A stretch of 64,000 nucleotides of DNA. Source: RPQJ01 sp046347155 (GTDB taxonomy: Bacteria > Pseudomonadota > Gammaproteobacteria > Steroidobacterales > Steroidobacteraceae). This document shows, in pieces, positions 1-7,896 of the stretch; position 1 is the stretch's first letter, and every line of letters starts with the position of its first letter. A model generated the notes under the pieces. The model did not search any database. It saw only the letters and a program-made list of their open reading frames with translations, and was not told the origin of the DNA. The stretch spans positions 1,736,001 to 1,800,000 of the forward strand of contig JAXMGT010000001.1 of assembly GCA_046347155.1 (NCBI GenBank). The letters run 5' to 3'. Both the position numbers and the translations under genes were made by a program.

Positions 1-147
1 CCGCTGCGGACCGCCCCGACGCGACCCCGAAACCGTGCGCAACCTCACCCGGCGAAGCGTCGATCCCCGAGCAGATGACCGTCGTGCGGCGCGGTGAGAT
101 GATGCGCGCCCGCCCGCCGCGCAGACACTGTATCCGAGAGGCTGCCA

Positions 148-1890
148 ATGTTCGAACCGATGATCCGGCGACTTCTGTCGATCGCGCTTGCCACGCTCGT
201 CACCGCGGGTGCCGTGGGTGGCCCCGTGGCGCATGCCGCCCCGGCGCGGTCCGCTTACGCCGTCGTCGTCGACGGGATCCTCGAGGACTACTACCGCCGC
301 AATCCGACCCAGGCGACCGACCTCGGACTGCACGGCTACGACGGCCAACTCGAGGACTACTCCCGCGCGGCCGTGGACGACGAAGTCGCCGCGATCGTCC
401 GCCAGCACCGCGCGCTCGCGGCCCTCGATCCGGCGACGTTGGACCGCGACGAGCGCCTCGACCGCGAGATGCTGCTCGGCTGGCTCGAGGGGCGGCGGCT
501 TTACCTGACCGAGGTCCGTTCCTGGGCCCGGGATCCGGACACCTACAGCGGCGGGATCTCGAACTCCGCGTTCTCGCTGATCAAGCGCGACTACGCCCCG
601 GCCGAGGAGCGGATGCGTCGCCTGATCGAGCGCGAGCGTGCGATGCCCGCGGCGCTCGCGGCGGCCCGCGTCAACCTGTCCAACCCGCCGAAGGTATACG
701 TCGAAATCGCGATCGAGCAGATCGACGGCGAGCGCGAGCTGTTCAGAACCGCCGTGGTCGAGGCCTTCGCCGGCGTGAAGGACGCGAAACTCCAGGCGGA
801 ATTGAAGAAGACGAACGACGCCGTGATCGCGGCGCTCGGCGAGTACAAGGCCTGGCTCGAGCAACTGCTGCCGCGGGCCGACGGGCAGTTCGCCTGGGGT
901 GCCGACCTCTACGGCCGGATGCTGCGCGCGACCGAGATGGTCGACACGCCGCTGCCCAGGCTGCTCGAGGTCGCCGAGCAGGACCTGAAGCGCAACCAGG
1001 CCGCGTTCGTCGAGACTGCGCGGCAGATCGATCCCTCGAAGACGCCGATGCAGGTCCTCGCGGACGTACAGCGCGACCACCCGCCCGCGGACAAGCTGCT
1101 CTCGACGACGCAGGACAGCCTCGACGCGCTCGGGCGCTTCATGACCGAGCGCCACATCGTCACGATCCCGGCCGGTTCGCCGCCGGCGCAGGTGCGTGAG
1201 ACGCCGCCGTTCATGCGCGCGACGACGACCGCGTCGATGGACACGCCGGGGCCGTTCGAACGGACGAAGATGCGCGGCTTCTACAACATGACGCCGCCCG
1301 ACCCGCAGTGGAGCGCCGCCGAGACCGAGGAATTCATGACGGTCTGGTACTACGCGGCGATCAGCAACACATCGGTGCATGAAGTCTGGCCCGGGCACTA
1401 CCTGCAGTTCCTTTTTTCGCCCGAATACCCGACCACCGCTCGCAAGGTCATCTACTCGAACACCAACGTCGAGGGCTGGGCGCATTACTGCGAGCAGATG
1501 GTCATCGACGAGGGCTGGCACTCCGACGACCCGCGTTACCGTCTCGCGCAACTCCAGGACGCGCTGTTGCGCGACGCCCGTTTCGTGGCCGGCATCCGGA
1601 TGCACACGCAGGGCATGACGATCGCCGAGGCCGAGGACTTCTTCGAGCACGAGGGTTACCAGCCCCGGCCGGTGGCGGAGCTCGAGACCAAGCGCGGCAC
1701 GTCGGACGCGTTGTACGGCTACTACACGATGGGCAAGCTCGCGATCCTGAAACTGCGCGACGACTACCGGCGCCAGCAGGGAGCGGCGTACCGGCTCCAG
1801 GATTTCCACGACCGGTTTAATGCCGTGGGCCCCCTGCCCCTCCCGCTGGTCCGTGAACTGATGCTCGGCGAGCGGGGCAGCCTGTTCTAG
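148..1890 (+). CDS. Secreted DUF885 family protein (putative metallo-hydrolase)
   Basis: A 580-residue protein with an N-terminal signal sequence (basic MIRRLL followed by a hydrophobic run ending near AHAA, about residue 31), so it should be exported. The C-terminal half carries the DUF885 signature HEVWPGHYLQ starting at His411; the HE-x4-H spacing suggests a metal site as in M32-like or gluzincin-type hydrolases. Family members are uncharacterised or linked to peptide hydrolysis; the substrate is unknown here. The start at 148 is favoured because GAGAGG lies 5 bases upstream (137-142); ATG at 160 is an alternative that leaves the signal intact. It stands alone, followed by a promoter for the next gene. 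Confidence 0.85.
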   Translation: MFEPMIRRLLSIALATLVTAGAVGGPVAHAAPARSAYAVVVDGILEDYYRRNPTQATDLGLHGYDGQLEDYSRAAVDDEVAAIVRQHRALAALDPATLDRDERLDREMLLGWLEGRRLYLTEVRSWARDPDTYSGGISNSAFSLIKRDYAPAEERMRRLIERERAMPAALAAARVNLSNPPKVYVEIAIEQIDGERELFRTAVVEAFAGVKDAKLQAELKKTNDAVIAALGEYKAWLEQLLPRADGQFAWGADLYGRMLRATEMVDTPLPRLLEVAEQDLKRNQAAFVETARQIDPSKTPMQVLADVQRDHPPADKLLSTTQDSLDALGRFMTERHIVTIPAGSPPAQVRETPPFMRATTTASMDTPGPFERTKMRGFYNMTPPDPQWSAAETEEFMTVWYYAAISNTSVHEVWPGHYLQFLFSPEYPTTARKVIYSNTNVEGWAHYCEQMVIDEGWHSDDPRYRLAQLQDALLRDARFVAGIRMHTQGMTIAEAEDFFEHEGYQPRPVAELETKRGTSDALYGYYTMGKLAILKLRDDYRRQQGAAYRLQDFHDRFNAVGPLPLPLVRELMLGERGSLF

Positions 1891-1931
1891 ACGCCCCCGG
1901 GGCTGCGTTACGTCAACTCGCGAGCCCCGAT

Positions 1932-1959
1932 TTGACTTCGGGCGGCCCGGGGGGACAAT
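1932..1959 (+). promoter_or_regulatory. Sigma-70-like promoter upstream of the GFA gene
   Basis: TTGACT (1932-1937) and GACAAT (1954-1959) are separated by 16 bases and lie about 30 bases upstream of the ATG at 1990. The match to -35/-10 consensus is good for such G+C-rich DNA. The site is predicted only. Confidence 0.5.
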
Positions 1960-1989
1960 CGGGCGTTCCACAGGCATGGGGGGATCGTC

Positions 1990-2418
1990 ATGGGTGGTCC
2001 ATACAAGGCCGGCTGTCCCTGCGGCGCAGTGCAACTCGAGCTTTCGGGTGAGCCGGGCGTCCAGGTCTATTGTCACTGCAATTCCTGCCGGACGTGGCTC
2101 GGTGCGCCGATCCACGGGGCGACGCTCTGGCCGACGACGAATGTCAAAGTGACGAAGGGCGCCGACAACCTCGGTACGTTCAAGCGCACCGAGGCGAGCC
2201 ATCGGCAGTTCTGCCGCAGCTGTGGCGCCGCCGTGATGGTCGGCCACCCGGCCATCGGCATGACCGACGTACCGTCCGTGTCGATCGCCGGGCTCGACTT
2301 CAAGCCGACCGTGCACGTGCACTACGGCGAGAAGGTCCTGGCGGTGCGGGACGGTTTGCCCAAGTTCAAGGACTTTCCGAAGGAATTCGGCGGGTCTGGC
2401 GAGATGCTCGCGGAATAG
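1990..2418 (+). CDS. GFA family (Mss4-like zinc fold) protein
   Basis: A 142-residue protein of the glutathione-dependent formaldehyde-activating (GFA/CENP-V) family. The family's zinc-binding cysteines are visible: Cys9 and Cys11 (GCPCGAV), Cys28, Cys30 and Cys33 (YCHCNSC), and Cys75 and Cys78 (FCRSCG). Its length is typical. Most members, unlike Gfa of Paracoccus, have no proven link to formaldehyde, and no glutathione-dependent formaldehyde dehydrogenase gene lies nearby, so only the fold is assigned. It starts at the ATG after a G-rich stretch and appears monocistronic with its own promoter. Confidence 0.85.
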   Translation: MGGPYKAGCPCGAVQLELSGEPGVQVYCHCNSCRTWLGAPIHGATLWPTTNVKVTKGADNLGTFKRTEASHRQFCRSCGAAVMVGHPAIGMTDVPSVSIAGLDFKPTVHVHYGEKVLAVRDGLPKFKDFPKEFGGSGEMLAE

Positions 2419-2457
2419 CCACCCATCGCACGGAACCGCCGACGGAGTACTGCCCGA

Positions 2458-4977
2458 GTGAATCTGCACGCCCGCCCATTGCTCATTCGTGTTCTTTCGA
2501 TTGCCGCGATTGCCGCCGGCCTGCACGGCTGCGGGGGCGGCGGCGGTGGCGGCGGTTCCCAGCCGATGCCGGACACGACGCCTCCGTCGGTGCCTGCAGG
2601 CGTGACGGCGACCGTGGTGTCGGCCACGCAGATCACAGTCTCCTGGCAGGCGTCGACGGACTCTGGCAGTGGCGTCGCAGGCTACCGTGTGTACCGGGAC
2701 GGCGGTGCGACGCCAGTCGCGAGCGTATCTGTCACGACGTATACGGACACCGCACTCTCCCCGTCCACGCAGTACCGGTATGCGGTCCGTGCCTATGACC
2801 GCGCGAATCCCGCCAACGAATCGGCGACGTCAGCCGAAGCGACCGCGACAACCGACGCCGTCGCCGCCGCCTCCGGGCTCGACACGCGCCCGGACAATAC
2901 GACCTGCGTGGCGGGTGAGCGGCCGTCGCAGTCCGTTGCGCTCGCGACTCAACGCGCGTTTCCGAGCCTTCCGTTTCTTGCTAGCCCGGTCCTGGCCGTT
3001 CAGGCACCCGGCAACGGGTCGCGCTGGTTCGTCGTCGAGCAAGCGGGCGTGGTGCGCGCATTTGCGAACCAGGCGTCAGTCTCGAACTTACAGGTGTTCA
3101 TAGACATCACGGGCCGGGTCACGACAGGTGGTGAACGGGGTCTGCTCGGAATGGCGTTCCACCCGAATTTCCCGACCGACCCGCGCGTCTATTTGTCGTA
3201 CACGACCGGTGGCGCGAATCTAGTCTCTAGGATTTCAGAGTTTCGCACGATCGACGGCGGCGCTACGCTCGATCCTTCGAGCGAGAAGGTAATCCTCACG
3301 GTGAACCAGCCAGCCGAGAACCATAACGGTGGCAATATCGCGTTCGGTCCCGACGGATTCCTGTACGTCGGTTTCGGCGACGGTGGCAGCGGTGGCGACC
3401 CCTGGGGTTCGATCGGCAATGGACAGAACCTGCAGACGCTGCTCGGCAAGATGCTGCGCATCGACATCGGCGGGACGACCGGTTCGGTCCCGTATCGGAT
3501 CCCGGCCGGGAATCCCTACGCGGCCAACCCGTTGTGCAGCGCCGGTACCGGCACCCAGTCGTGTCCTGAAATCTATGCCTATGGTTTCCGGAATCCATGG
3601 CGCTGGAGTTTCGACCGCGGCAGTGGCGAACTGTGGGTCGGAGACGTTGGCCAGGGAAACATCGAGGAAGTAGATCGCGTCGTCGCCGGAGGCAACTATG
3701 GTTGGCGCTGTTTCGAAGGCACCAACCCCTACAATTCGACCTGCGGTCCCAATGCCGGCGCCAGCCTGCCGCCGATTGCGCAGTACGATCACACGGTTGG
3801 ACAGGCGATCACTGGAGGTTACGTCTATCGCGGTTCGGCGATACCCGCGTTGGTGGGTCGATATGTCTTCGGTGACTGGGCGAGCGGCCGCGTCTGGCAA
3901 ATTCCCCGCGACACGACGCCGACATTGACGGTGACAACGGGGTTCGATTCCGGCATCGGCGCTTCCTCATTTGGCGAGGGCGCCGATGGAGAGTTGTACC
4001 TGGTGGACTACTACGGCGGACAGCTGTACAAGTTGATCCCCGCCGCAGGCACCGGCGGCGGAACGATAGCGTCGCAGCTCTCAGCCACCGGCTGCGTGCT
4101 GCCGAACGACGCGACCCAGCCCGCCACCGGTCTCATCCCGTACGCGCCGAATGCACCGTTCTGGTCAGACGGCGCGGTAAAGGATCGCTACCTCGCGCTC
4201 CCGAACGGCGCGACGCTCAGCGTGGATGCGGCCGGCGACGTGCAGTTCCCGAACGGCACGGTGCTCATGAAGAACTTCACGCTGGCCGGCAGGCGCGTCG
4301 AGACCCGCCTGCTGATGCGGCACACCGACGGCGAGTGGGCCGGTTACACCTACGAGTGGAACGCGCAGGGAACCGATGCAACCCGCGTCGTCGGCGGCAA
4401 GACCGCGACCGTGAATGGCCAGACCTGGGTGTTCCCGAGCGAAACGCAGTGCCTCGCCTGCCACACGGCCGCCGCCGGTCGCAACCTCGGACTGGAGATC
4501 GCGCAACTGAACGGCGACCTGCTCTACCCGCAGACCGGCCGCACGGCCAACCAGGTCACGACGCTCGACGCGATCGGCCTGTTCAGCCCGCCGATCGCGA
4601 CGCCGCCCGCGTCGCTGCCGGCATACCGCAACCCGTACGGCACGGCCGGCACGCTGACCGAGCGCGCCCGCGCCTGGCTGCACACGAACTGCGCGCAGTG
4701 CCACCGACCGGGCGGCGGCACGCCGGTCAACCTCGACCTCCGTTACGACACCGCCCTGTCGGCGACGAACACCTGCAATGCCGTGCCCCAGGCCGGGGAC
4801 CTCGGCATCGCGAACGCCCGGATCATCGCGACCGGCGATGCGGCGCGCTCGGTGCTCGTCGCCCGAGCGAACAGGCGTGACGCCAATGCGATGCCGCCGC
4901 TCGGCAGCACGGTCGTCGACACGGCCGGTGTGGCGCTGCTGACGAACTGGGTGAATTCCCTGACGAGCTGCAACTGA
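2458..4977 (+). CDS. Lipoprotein: FN3 + PQQ-type sugar dehydrogenase + di-haem cytochrome region
   Basis: An 839-residue multidomain protein starting at GTG, with GGAG 10 bases upstream. A hydrophobic leader ends in a lipobox LHGC (Cys25), followed by a Gly tract, so it is probably a lipoprotein facing the periplasm or cell surface. A fibronectin type III repeat spans about residues 40-135. A glucose/sorbosone dehydrogenase beta-propeller follows (about 160-525; HNGG and FGPDGFLYVGFGDGG motifs). The C-terminal part carries two CxxCH haem motifs, CLACH (665-669) and CAQCH (745-749). Known relatives oxidise sugars with PQQ and pass electrons to cytochrome c; here donor and acceptor appear fused. 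The substrate is unknown. Confidence 0.85.
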   Translation: MNLHARPLLIRVLSIAAIAAGLHGCGGGGGGGGSQPMPDTTPPSVPAGVTATVVSATQITVSWQASTDSGSGVAGYRVYRDGGATPVASVSVTTYTDTALSPSTQYRYAVRAYDRANPANESATSAEATATTDAVAAASGLDTRPDNTTCVAGERPSQSVALATQRAFPSLPFLASPVLAVQAPGNGSRWFVVEQAGVVRAFANQASVSNLQVFIDITGRVTTGGERGLLGMAFHPNFPTDPRVYLSYTTGGANLVSRISEFRTIDGGATLDPSSEKVILTVNQPAENHNGGNIAFGPDGFLYVGFGDGGSGGDPWGSIGNGQNLQTLLGKMLRIDIGGTTGSVPYRIPAGNPYAANPLCSAGTGTQSCPEIYAYGFRNPWRWSFDRGSGELWVGDVGQGNIEEVDRVVAGGNYGWRCFEGTNPYNSTCGPNAGASLPPIAQYDHTVGQAITGGYVYRGSAIPALVGRYVFGDWASGRVWQIPRDTTPTLTVTTGFDSGIGASSFGEGADGELYLVDYYGGQLYKLIPAAGTGGGTIASQLSATGCVLPNDATQPATGLIPYAPNAPFWSDGAVKDRYLALPNGATLSVDAAGDVQFPNGTVLMKNFTLAGRRVETRLLMRHTDGEWAGYTYEWNAQGTDATRVVGGKTATVNGQTWVFPSETQCLACHTAAAGRNLGLEIAQLNGDLLYPQTGRTANQVTTLDAIGLFSPPIATPPASLPAYRNPYGTAGTLTERARAWLHTNCAQCHRPGGGTPVNLDLRYDTALSATNTCNAVPQAGDLGIANARIIATGDAARSVLVARANRRDANAMPPLGSTVVDTAGVALLTNWVNSLTSCN

Positions 4978-5025
4978 CGGGCCGCGCACGCAGGTGGCGG
5001 GACGGCCCCGGTCGGCAGTGACCCC

Positions 5026-5052
5026 AAAAAAGAGGCCCTCACGAGGAGGGCC
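5026..5052 (-). terminator. Rho-independent terminator of the Gre-family gene
   Basis: Read on the minus strand, GGCCCTC, a 5-base loop and GAGGGCC form a perfect 7-bp stem. It is followed by CTC and six T residues (the A run at 5026-5031). It lies about 100 bases beyond the stop of the Gre-like gene, and would end the leftward unit that begins at 6858. It could weakly act in the other direction for the gene ending at 4977. Confidence 0.75.
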
Positions 5053-5149
5053 AATCAGGGGGAGAATGGTGTCAGCGTATTGATGCGCCGCACCAGACGG
5101 AATACGTAATCACCGTAGACTCATTCCAAATTGGTTGACGTTGGTCGCG

Positions 5150-5617
5150 TCAATCGATACCGACGATCTCGGCCTGGTCGCCCTGGAATGGCACCAGGTC
5201 GCCGACGACCGCCCCGAGCAGGGACTCCGCGAGCGGCGACACCCAGGACACCCGTCCCGCCGAGGGCTCGGCCTCGTCCTCGCCGACGATCCGGAACACC
5301 GTCCGGCGGCCATCCGGGCGTTCGAGGGTCACCTGGCTGCCGAACCGGACCGGTTCGTGCGGACCCACCGGCTTCGGGACGAGCTCGGCGGTTGCGCGCC
5401 TTCGGCTCCAGTAGCGCCGGTCCCGTTCGATCCGGGCGACCCATGATCGGTCACCGGCCGAGCGTGCCCGGGACAAGTCGGCGTCGAGCCTTCGGAGGTT
5501 GTCATCGAGCTGCTCGAGACCCTCAGGGGTCACGAGGTTGCGGTGCGGGCTGACCGCGAGTTCCGGGAACGCGTCACCCGCCTCGCCGTCCTGCTCCTTG
5601 ACGAATGCGCGGCTCAT
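5150..5617 (-). CDS. GreA/GreB-family transcription elongation factor with altered tip
   Basis: A 155-residue homologue of GreB, close to its usual 158. It has an N-terminal extension, a predicted coiled coil from about residue 29 to 80, and a C-terminal FKBP-like domain (about 85-155) that would bind RNA polymerase. Active Gre factors carry acidic residues at the coiled-coil tip (GDRSENADY in E. coli GreB). Here the equivalent stretch is GDRSWVAR (55-62): the Asp is kept but the Glu is replaced. It may therefore bind in the secondary channel without normal transcript-cleavage stimulation. It is the last gene before the terminator at 5026-5052. Confidence 0.8.
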   Translation of the reverse strand: MSRAFVKEQDGEAGDAFPELAVSPHRNLVTPEGLEQLDDNLRRLDADLSRARSAGDRSWVARIERDRRYWSRRRATAELVPKPVGPHEPVRFGSQVTLERPDGRRTVFRIVGEDEAEPSAGRVSWVSPLAESLLGAVVGDLVPFQGDQAEIVGID

Positions 5618-5659
5618 TGGGGTCGTGACCCGTGCCGCGGGACCGTGGTCAGGCCGGGC

Positions 5660-6019
5660 TCAGCGCCTGCGCCGGGCGTCCATGTCCACGTACACCAGGA
5701 GCCCGCAGCGCGGGCAAGTGGTGCTGTCGACGACGTCCGTCTCGAACCAGCGCTTTCCACAGTCGCAGCGTACGTGCAGGACCCACTGGGCGACGGCCCG
5801 GCCGACCCGGCGCTCGTCGACTTTCATGCCCTCGGGCATCTTCAGGATGCCGGGCAGGGACTCGTCGTACCCGGGACCCTGCTCCGCGTCGTCGAGGTAC
5901 CGCAGCACCTCCGACGGTTCGACCAGCTCAGGTAATGCCTCGACACCCGCCTCCAGGGACTCGAGGTGGGGATAGGTCGCGTCGTCGTCGCCCGTTTCCG
6001 TGGGATCCCGCCCTTCCAT
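5660..6019 (-). CDS. Small acidic protein with C-terminal zinc ribbon
   Basis: A 119-residue protein I do not recognise. The first 80 residues are acidic and Glu/Asp-rich. The C-terminal third has CDC (Cys85, Cys87) and CPRC (Cys102, Cys105), a likely four-cysteine zinc ribbon, and ends in RRRR. It lies 42 bases upstream of the Gre-like gene on the same strand and 61 bases downstream of the MerR gene, so co-transcription is likely. The zinc ribbon beside a polymerase-binding factor hints at a role in transcription or translation, but this is inference only. Confidence 0.65.
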   Translation of the reverse strand: MEGRDPTETGDDDATYPHLESLEAGVEALPELVEPSEVLRYLDDAEQGPGYDESLPGILKMPEGMKVDERRVGRAVAQWVLHVRCDCGKRWFETDVVDSTTCPRCGLLVYVDMDARRRR

Positions 6020-6080
6020 AACGCTCCGCCGGTCCTGGCTGGTGGCCGAGGCGCAACGATACTACGAGCGGGCGCCCGCG

Positions 6081-6560
6081 TCAGGCCTTCCCCTCGAGAT
6101 GGCCACGGACGGTGTCATTGATGAGCCGGAGTTCGGCCAGCGTGGTCTCGATGTGGGTCCGCCGCTGCTCGAGCTCGCCGATCGCCTCGTCGGTGCGGGC
6201 CAGCACGTAGCGCAGCTGTGCGACCCGGCCCTCCCCCCGCGACCCGTACAGGTCCAGGTAGTGCCGGATTTCGGCCAGCGACGAACCGATCGCCTTGGCC
6301 CGGAGGATCAGCGACAGCCGGGCCCGGTCCCGCCGGGTGTAGACCCGCGCGCCATTGACCCGGCGAGGTTTCAGGAGCCCCTTGGCCTCGTAGAAGCGGA
6401 TCGCCCGTGGCGAAATGCCGAACTCGCGGCTCAATTCGGCGATGCCGTAGATCTCTTCGTTCGCCTCGTCGTGGTGCGCCGCGAGGACGGCGCGCGCCGC
6501 CGACCGGCCGGGCCCGCGAGGGGTCCGGGCTGCCGGGCGGGCGGCACGCGCGACGGGCAT
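6081..6560 (-). CDS. MerR-family transcriptional regulator (LiuR-like)
   Basis: A 159-residue regulator. After a basic, disordered N-terminal stretch, a winged helix begins near residue 38 (IAELSREFGISPRAIRFYE), followed by the MerR wing and a dimerising coiled coil (about 110-150). There is no cysteine-rich metal site, so the signal is probably an acyl-CoA or other metabolite, as in LiuR-type regulators of acyl-CoA catabolism. The start ATG lies one base after the stop of the SCP2 gene, implying coupled translation. The gene is divergent from the terpene-like operon, and the perfect palindrome at 6947-6962 is its likely operator. Confidence 0.85.
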   Translation of the reverse strand: MPVARAARPAARTPRGPGRSAARAVLAAHHDEANEEIYGIAELSREFGISPRAIRFYEAKGLLKPRRVNGARVYTRRDRARLSLILRAKAIGSSLAEIRHYLDLYGSRGEGRVAQLRYVLARTDEAIGELEQRRTHIETTLAELRLINDTVRGHLEGKA

Positions 6561-6561
6561 C

Positions 6562-6858
6562 TCAGACGACCCGCTGGAGCTTCATCGCGACGCTCATGTC
6601 GCCCGAGACCGTGAAGCGGCCGGTCATGAAGCCCGTCACCGGCTCGAGTTCGCCGGAGAGGAGCGCCGAGAGGTTCTCGGTCGTGATCGCGATCGTGCAA
6701 TCCGCCTCACGGTCCTGGTTCGAAACCGAATTCGGGACTGACTTGCCGTCGATCACGATGACGCCGTCCGCACCGCAGTCGAACTTGAGCACGGCGTCGA
6801 GGCCGCTCGACTCGCCGACCTTGCCCCGGATCGCGTCGTTGCACTGCTGGAAATCCAT
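6562..6858 (-). CDS. SCP2 sterol-binding domain protein
   Basis: A 98-residue stand-alone SCP2 domain with the typical C-terminal pattern LLSGELEPVTGFMTGRFTVSGD and a short hydrophobic end. SCP2 domains bind lipids and fatty acyl-CoAs in a hydrophobic tunnel. ATG at 6858 is preceded by AGGAG at good spacing. It is the first gene of the leftward unit, divergent from the acyl-CoA operon starting at 7009, and fused in translation to the MerR gene (1-base gap). A role as intracellular carrier for the long or branched acyl-CoAs handled next door is plausible but unproven. Confidence 0.8.
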   Translation of the reverse strand: MDFQQCNDAIRGKVGESSGLDAVLKFDCGADGVIVIDGKSVPNSVSNQDREADCTIAITTENLSALLSGELEPVTGFMTGRFTVSGDMSVAMKLQRVV

Positions 6859-6946
6859 CTTGATCACTCCTGGTGGACGTGGGTGGGTGGCGCATCTTGG
6901 CACGCCGGTCCGCCCGTGAGAAGTGGATACGTCCGCTGTCATCCTG

Positions 6947-6962
6947 TTGACGTTAACGTCAA
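6947..6962. promoter_or_regulatory. Palindromic operator between SCP2-merR and the acyl-CoA operon
   Basis: TTGACGTTAACGTCAA is a perfect 16-base palindrome in the 150-base divergent region. Its left half supplies a -35-like TTGACG for the rightward operon. TAATAC at 6972-6977 could be the -10, giving a 19-base spacer, the stretched spacing typical of MerR-activated promoters. The -10 match is weak. The likely binder is the MerR protein encoded at 6081-6560. Confidence 0.6.
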
Positions 6963-7008
6963 CCCGTTGCCTAATACGGACTCCCCGGCCATCACGGGCG
7001 TCCGGACC

Positions 7009-7896
7009 ATGAACCCAGCCGACACTGCCAGCCCAGCCCGCTACCGCAGCGTATTCCGTCCCGGGCTGTTCGACGGCCGGGTCGCCTGGGTCACGGGCAG
7101 CGGCAGCGGCATCGGCCGCTGCGTCGCGCACGAACTCGCGTCGCTGGGCGCGACCGTGGTCCTGAGCGGGCGCACCGCCGCGCGCCTCGAAACCGTGGCC
7201 CGCGAAATCTCCGATGACGGCGGACGCTGCGAGGCTGTCCCGCTCGACATCCGCGACGAGGACGCGGTCAAGACCGCGGTGTCCGCCGTCGTGGCCCGGC
7301 ACGGTCGCGTGGACGCCCTCGTGAACAATGCGGGCGGCCAGTTCCCCTCGCCGCTCGCGGCGATCTCCAAGCGCGGCTTCGATGCAGTCGTCTCGAACAA
7401 CCTGACCGGCGGATTCCTGATGATGCGGGAAGCGTACCTGCAGTCGATGCAGAAGCACGGCGGCTCGATCGTCAATATGACGGCCGACTTCAGGAACGGC
7501 ATGCCCGGCATGGGGCATTCGGGCGCCGCCCGGGCCGGCATGGCGAACCTGACGATGAGTGCGGCGTACGAGTGGGCGAGCTCGAGTGTACGGGTGAACG
7601 CCGTGGCGCCGGGCTGGGTCGCCTCGTCCGGGATGGACACGTACCAGGGCGCCGTCCGGGCCTTGATACCGAAGCTCAAGGCTCACGTCCCGCTCCGGCG
7701 CCTGGCGACCGAGGCCGAGGTGAGCGCCACGATCGTGTACCTGCTCTCGCCCGCCGCGGCGTTCATCACGGGCGTGACGGTCCAGATCGACGGCGGCGCG
7801 TCGCTCGGCAGCGCCGTTTTCCCGAGCCTGGACCACGACCGGTCCGTGCCCTACGACGGATTCCACCGCGCCGTCCTGCCGGAGGCATTGCGCTGA
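7009..7896 (+). CDS. SDR oxidoreductase, enoyl-CoA reductase-like (AtuB/AtuG position)
   Basis: A 295-residue short-chain dehydrogenase. The cofactor motif TGSGSGIG (29-36) and VNNAGG (105-110) are intact. The usual catalytic Tyr-x3-Lys is replaced: residues 170-175 read HSGAAR, exactly as in peroxisomal trans-2-enoyl-CoA reductases and related dienoyl-CoA reductases. It is therefore more likely an acyl-CoA double-bond reductase than an alcohol dehydrogenase. ATG at 7009 is chosen; upstream codons lie in the control region. It is the first gene of the operon and its stop overlaps the next ATG by one base. In Pseudomonas aeruginosa the atu cluster has SDR genes atuB and atuG. Confidence 0.8.
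   Translation: MNPADTASPARYRSVFRPGLFDGRVAWVTGSGSGIGRCVAHELASLGATVVLSGRTAARLETVAREISDDGGRCEAVPLDIRDEDAVKTAVSAVVARHGRVDALVNNAGGQFPSPLAAISKRGFDAVVSNNLTGGFLMMREAYLQSMQKHGGSIVNMTADFRNGMPGMGHSGAARAGMANLTMSAAYEWASSSVRVNAVAPGWVASSGMDTYQGAVRALIPKLKAHVPLRRLATEAEVSATIVYLLSPAAAFITGVTVQIDGGASLGSAVFPSLDHDRSVPYDGFHRAVLPEALR

Noticed and set aside
2530..2560. Gly-codon tract as a simple sequence repeat or frameshift site
   Set aside because: The reading frame continues normally through it and a Gly linker after a lipobox Cys is common.
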